Below are positions 61,779-64,000 of a stretch of DNA of 64,000 nucleotides, one piece after another. The stretch is from Microbispora sp. H11081 (lineage in GTDB: Bacteria; Actinomycetota; Actinomycetes; Streptosporangiales; Streptosporangiaceae). The stretch spans positions 62,001 through 126,000 of the forward strand of contig NZ_JABBWV010000015.1 of the NCBI RefSeq assembly GCF_012999535.1, given 5' to 3'. The stretch's first letter is position 1. Each line of letters begins with the position of its first letter. Below the pieces are notes generated by a model. That model saw only the letters and a program-made list of their open reading frames with translations. It did no database searches and was not told the DNA's origin. A program made the position numbers and the translations under genes.

Positions 61779-62960
61779 GTGGACCTGTTCGAACATCAGG
61801 CGAAGGAGCTCTTCGCGGAGTACGGCATCCCGGTGCCGCGCGGTATCGTCGCGGAGACACCGGAGGAAGCGCGGGCGGCTGCCGAGCAGCTGACCGGACG
61901 CGTTGTCGTCAAGGCCCAGGTCAAGACCGGTGGGCGCGGCAAGGCCGGCGGTGTGAAGGTGGCCGACGACGCCGCCGACGCGTACGCGAAGGCGACGCAG
62001 ATCCTCGGCATGGACATCAAGGGCCACACGGTCCACAAGGTCCTGATCGAGGAGGCCAGCCAGATCGCGGAGGAGTACTACTTCTCCTTCCTCCTCGACC
62101 GCGCCAACCGCTCGTTCCTCGCCATCTGCTCGGCTTCGGGCGGCATGGACATCGAGGAGGTCGCGCACACGGCGCCGGAGAAGGTGGCCAAGGTGCCGGT
62201 CAGCTCGCTGACGGGCATCGACCGCGCCACGGCCCGCGAGATCGCGGTGGCCGGCGGCCTGCCGCAGCAGGCGCTGGACGGCGCCGCCGAGCTGATCGAG
62301 AAGCTCTGGGCCGTGTTCGTAGACGAAGACGCCACGCTCGTCGAGGTCAACCCGATGATCCTGTCGGCAGACGGCCAGGTGAAGGCGCTCGACGGCAAGG
62401 TCACCCTCGACGACAACGCGAACTTCCGCCAGGCGGAGCACACCGCGTACGTCGACAAGGCGGCGGAGGACCCGCTGGAGGCCCGGGCCAAGGAGAAGCA
62501 CCTCAACTACGTCAAGCTGGACGGCAACGTCGGCATCATCGGCAACGGCGCGGGGCTGGTCATGTCCACGCTCGACGTCGTGGCGTACGCGGGCGAGGAG
62601 TTCCCCGGCCAGCCCAAGCCGGCCAACTTCCTCGACATCGGCGGCGGCGCGTCGGCCGAGGTCATGGCGAACGGCCTGGAGATCATCCTGTCCGACCCGT
62701 CGGTGAAGTCGGTCTTCGTGAACGTCTTCGGCGGCATCACGGCCTGCGACGCCGTCGCGAACGGCATCGTCTCGGCCTTCGATCTCCTGCGGAGCCGTGG
62801 CGAGGAAGTGACCCACCCGCTGGTCGTCCGCCTGGACGGCAACAACGCCGCCCTCGGGCGGCAGATCCTGGCCGATGCCGCGTTGCCGCGGGTCGAGCTG
62901 GTCGACACCATGGACGAAGCGGCCAAGCGCGCCGCAGAGCTCGCAGCGGTAGGTGCGTAA
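61779..62960 (+). CDS. sucC: Succinyl-CoA synthetase beta subunit (ADP-forming)
   Basis: 393 aa from GTG 61779. ATP-grasp domain: [51 protein letters not shown]; the C-terminal part has [14 protein letters not shown] and [19 protein letters not shown]-cycle step succinyl-CoA to succinate with ADP or GDP phosphorylation. The stop overlaps the sucD start by one base (TAATG), fixing equal expression. Confidence 0.98.
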   Translation: MDLFEHQAKELFAEYGIPVPRGIVAETPEEARAAAEQLTGRVVVKAQVKTGGRGKAGGVKVADDAADAYAKATQILGMDIKGHTVHKVLIEEASQIAEEYYFSFLLDRANRSFLAICSASGGMDIEEVAHTAPEKVAKVPVSSLTGIDRATAREIAVAGGLPQQALDGAAELIEKLWAVFVDEDATLVEVNPMILSADGQVKALDGKVTLDDNANFRQAEHTAYVDKAAEDPLEARAKEKHLNYVKLDGNVGIIGNGAGLVMSTLDVVAYAGEEFPGQPKPANFLDIGGGASAEVMANGLEIILSDPSVKSVFVNVFGGITACDAVANGIVSAFDLLRSRGEEVTHPLVVRLDGNNAALGRQILADAALPRVELVDTMDEAAKRAAELAAVGA

Positions 62961-63832
62961 TGGCTATCTGGCTCACCGAGAACAGCAAGATCATCGTCCA
63001 GGGCATGACCGGCGGCGAGGGCACCAAGCACACCCGCCGCATGCTCGCCGCCGGCGTCAAGGTCGTGGGCGGCGTGAACGCCCGCAAGGCCGGCATCACG
63101 CACGAGGGCCTGCCGGTCTTCGGCACGGTCCAGGAGGCCATGGAGCAGACCGGCGCCGACGTGTCCGTCGTCTTCGTGCCCCCGGCCGCCACCAAGGCCG
63201 CCGTACGCGAGGCCATCGACGCGGAGATCCCGCTGTGCGTGGTCATCACCGAGGGCGTGCCGGTCCACGACACGACCGAGTTCTGGGCGTACGCCGTGTC
63301 CAAGGGCAACAAGACGCGCATCATCGGCCCGAACTGCCCCGGCATCGCGTCGCCCGGCGCGTCCAACGCGGGCATCATCCCGGCCGACATCACCACGAAG
63401 GGCCGTGTCGGCCTGGTGTCGAAGTCGGGCACGCTGACCTACCAGCTCATGTACGAGCTGCGCGACATCGGCTTCTCGACCTGTGTGGGCATCGGCGGCG
63501 ACCCCGTCATCGGCACCACGCACATCGACGCGCTCCAGGCGTTCCAGGAGGACCCGGAGACCGACGCGATCGTGATGATCGGCGAGATCGGCGGCGACGC
63601 CGAGGAGCGCGCCGCGGCCTACATCGACGAGCACGTGACCAAGCCGGTCGTCGCCTACGTGGCCGGGTTCACCGCGCCCGAGGGCAAGACGATGGGCCAC
63701 GCGGGCGCGATCGTGTCCGGCTCCGCCGGTACGGCCCAGGCCAAGAAGGAGGCGCTGGAGAAGGTCGGCGTCCGCGTTGGCCGTACCCCCAGCGAGACCG
63801 CCCGCCTCATGCGCGACCTCATGTCCGCGTGA
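62960..63832 (+). CDS. sucD: Succinyl-CoA synthetase alpha subunit
   Basis: 290 aa. CoA-binding Rossmann domain: [47 protein letters not shown]; phospho-His in [20 protein letters not shown]. Start is coupled to sucC. The stop TGA at 63830-63832 lies inside the outer arm of palindromic element copy 3, so the element begins within the last codons. Confidence 0.98.
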   Translation: MAIWLTENSKIIVQGMTGGEGTKHTRRMLAAGVKVVGGVNARKAGITHEGLPVFGTVQEAMEQTGADVSVVFVPPAATKAAVREAIDAEIPLCVVITEGVPVHDTTEFWAYAVSKGNKTRIIGPNCPGIASPGASNAGIIPADITTKGRVGLVSKSGTLTYQLMYELRDIGFSTCVGIGGDPVIGTTHIDALQAFQEDPETDAIVMIGEIGGDAEERAAAYIDEHVTKPVVAYVAGFTAPEGKTMGHAGAIVSGSAGTAQAKKEALEKVGVRVGRTPSETARLMRDLMSA

Positions 63833-64000
63833 TCTTGTAGTTTGTCGCAGAGGGTGCTGTTGACCTGCGCCGTCACCCTTGGTGATCATGCAGTCAACAG
63901 GCGCCCGGCGCTCCTGCCAGCGGTTTCGTCATTCGTGACCTTGCACTTCCCGGTGAAGTGCAAGGTCACGATGCGTATAGGGCCAGCTCACGGGGGGTGC
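63828..64000. repeat. Palindromic interspersed element, copy 3 (cut by window edge)
   Basis: Outer arm 63828-63849, 31-bp gap, middle arm GGTGATCATGCAG (63881-63893), 40-bp gap, centre hairpin CGTGACCTTGCACTTC (63934-63949) with its perfect complement at 63955-63970. The gap sizes equal copy 1 exactly. The remaining half should continue about 65 bp past the edge. Confidence 0.88.

Overview
The window is high-GC DNA with short intergenic gaps, GTG/ATG starts and many 4-bp start/stop overlaps. This is typical of a filamentous actinomycete. A Streptosporangiales-type genome is my best guess from gene content and style, but it is not proven. No rRNA, tRNA, CRISPR array, transposase or prophage gene was seen. 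Genes at both ends are cut or abut the edge: a methyltransferase at 1-694 and a repeat element at 63828-64000.

The left part (about 1.4-10.4 kb) plus 23.4-26.8 kb is a conserved actinobacterial core locus. It holds groES-groEL1 (CIRCE-controlled, His-tailed GroEL1), an ECF sigma factor of the SigD/ShbA type, a very short RsdA-like anti-sigma, a DUF5319 protein, guaB, guaB3, a ChoD-like GMC oxidoreductase and guaA. The order matches the Mycobacterium tuberculosis Rv3418c-Rv3396c region as I remember it. About 13 kb of accessory genes lie between guaB3 and choD: a two-component system, a LysR/PRISE-reductase pair, nagA, glpD, a beta-propeller lipoprotein, a TetR/hydrolase pair and a succinate-semialdehyde-type dehydrogenase.

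From 26.8 to 44.3 kb lies a cell-surface polymer cluster: a membrane acyltransferase, a secreted polysaccharide deacetylase, two GT2-type proteins, two giant GT2+TagF-like proteins, a GT39-like membrane transferase, a Stealth phosphotransferase, a CDP-alcohol phosphotransferase and a sulfotransferase. The two giant proteins have lost opposite halves of their catalytic residues. Two promoters in this cluster share an exact 16-mer.

From 44.5 to 61.1 kb come a VOC/flavoprotein operon with a CGNR regulator, a PspC/LiaF-like envelope-stress module with its own two-component system, a GCS2-type ligase, two proteases, a third two-component system, a PIG-L deacetylase, pcrA, a TTG-started secreted protein and a MarR regulator. 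The window ends with a B12-binding mutase small subunit and sucCD.

The most unusual signal is a family of about 238-bp nested palindromic repeats, with two complete copies and one cut copy. Their box order and spacing are nearly identical (31-40-centre-40-31) while the spacer sequence diverges. The central hairpin changes in a compensatory way between copies. In two copies an arm supplies the stop codon of a neighbouring gene.
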